Below, piece after piece: positions 63,799-64,000 of a DNA stretch of 64,000 bases. The notes beneath the pieces are model-generated. The model was not told the DNA's origin. It did not search any database and was given only the letters and a program-made list of their open reading frames with translations. The translations under genes and the position numbers were made by a program. The stretch spans positions 1-64,000 of the forward strand of contig JARLJR010000085.1 in assembly GCA_031291095.1 (NCBI GenBank). The letters run 5' to 3'. This stretch comes from Legionella sp. (GTDB taxonomy: Bacteria > Pseudomonadota > Gammaproteobacteria > Legionellales > Legionellaceae). Within the stretch, counting starts at the first letter, position 1. Every line of letters begins with the position of its first letter.

Positions 63799-64000
63799 CA
63801 ATGGAAAAAATCGGTGCCCTGGAGCTTTTTACTTGCAGATTTAAAGATACAAACGTTAGCAGTGTAAGTAAACAAGCTACAAAGAGGTGTTAAACAGCGC
63901 CGTCTCATAATTTATCCTAATAAAATCATACTTCATTAAATACGTTAAGCTACGCACAACCACTCCAGAAGAAATAGTCCTATCTCGACTAGTAATAAAA

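Noticed and set aside
1-64000. tRNA or rRNA genes
   Set aside because: I looked for cloverleaf-like GGTTCGAxTCC blocks in the intergenic regions and saw none that fit; a tRNA search program would be decisive.

Overview
The window looks like chromosomal DNA of a Legionella-type gammaproteobacterium. Base composition is about 40% GC by eye. It carries an IcmL/DotI-type domain protein, an unlinked short GspC (LspC) gene of the kind found in Legionella, a TtcA-TolC-Pcm neighbourhood, several large proteins with no recognisable family that resemble Dot/Icm effector candidates, and many short palindromic intergenic repeats. The genus is an inference from gene content; no species is claimed. I found no tRNA, rRNA, insertion sequence, prophage or CRISPR array.

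Layout. 1-5 kb: an isochorismatase-type hydrolase, a DegP/HtrA-like protease, an uncharacterised two-gene unit and mutY. 5-10 kb: lspC with a Sel1-type lipoprotein, then a transsulfuration enzyme followed by dapD-dapE, then a small membrane protein and a glycine-zipper lipoprotein. 10.5-19 kb: dnaB-alr, a DUF2147 protein, a large SWIM/SNF2 helicase and divergent nadE. 19-22 kb: a protein with an internally repeated domain and a small outer-membrane barrel. 22-27 kb: one leftward gene train, BON lipoprotein-glyA-nrdR-nusB-thiL-pgpA-AI-2E transporter. 27-36 kb: two small exported proteins, an RND efflux adaptor/pump pair and valS. 36-39 kb: a 1026-residue ankyrin-containing effector candidate. 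39.5-46 kb: a leftward SDR-hutI-DUF3298-OPT operon facing hutG and an IcmL-like exported protein. 46-54.6 kb: an L,D-transpeptidase, ettA, tdh-kbl (threonine to glycine), then pcm, tolC and ttcA. 55-57 kb: a SulP transporter fused to a beta-carbonic anhydrase. 57.4-61.6 kb: a surface-protein locus made of an outer-membrane barrel, a FecR-domain protein and a giant Gly/Asn-rich inverse autotransporter. 61.9-63.8 kb: a helical-repeat effector candidate.

How the genes work together. Most genes are housekeeping: lysine/diaminopimelate and D-alanine supply for peptidoglycan, one-carbon and amino-acid catabolism (GlyA, Tdh, Kbl, HutI, HutG), NAD, replication and translation. Accessory content sits between these blocks. 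The most unusual pieces are the inverse autotransporter whose beta-helix rungs alternate with glycine-rich loops, with its FecR and barrel neighbours; a protein with about 110-residue internal repeats; two large proteins that share a helical-repeat unit; an orphan IcmL-like exported protein; and a set of small repeat families, one copy of which supplies the stop codon of nadE.
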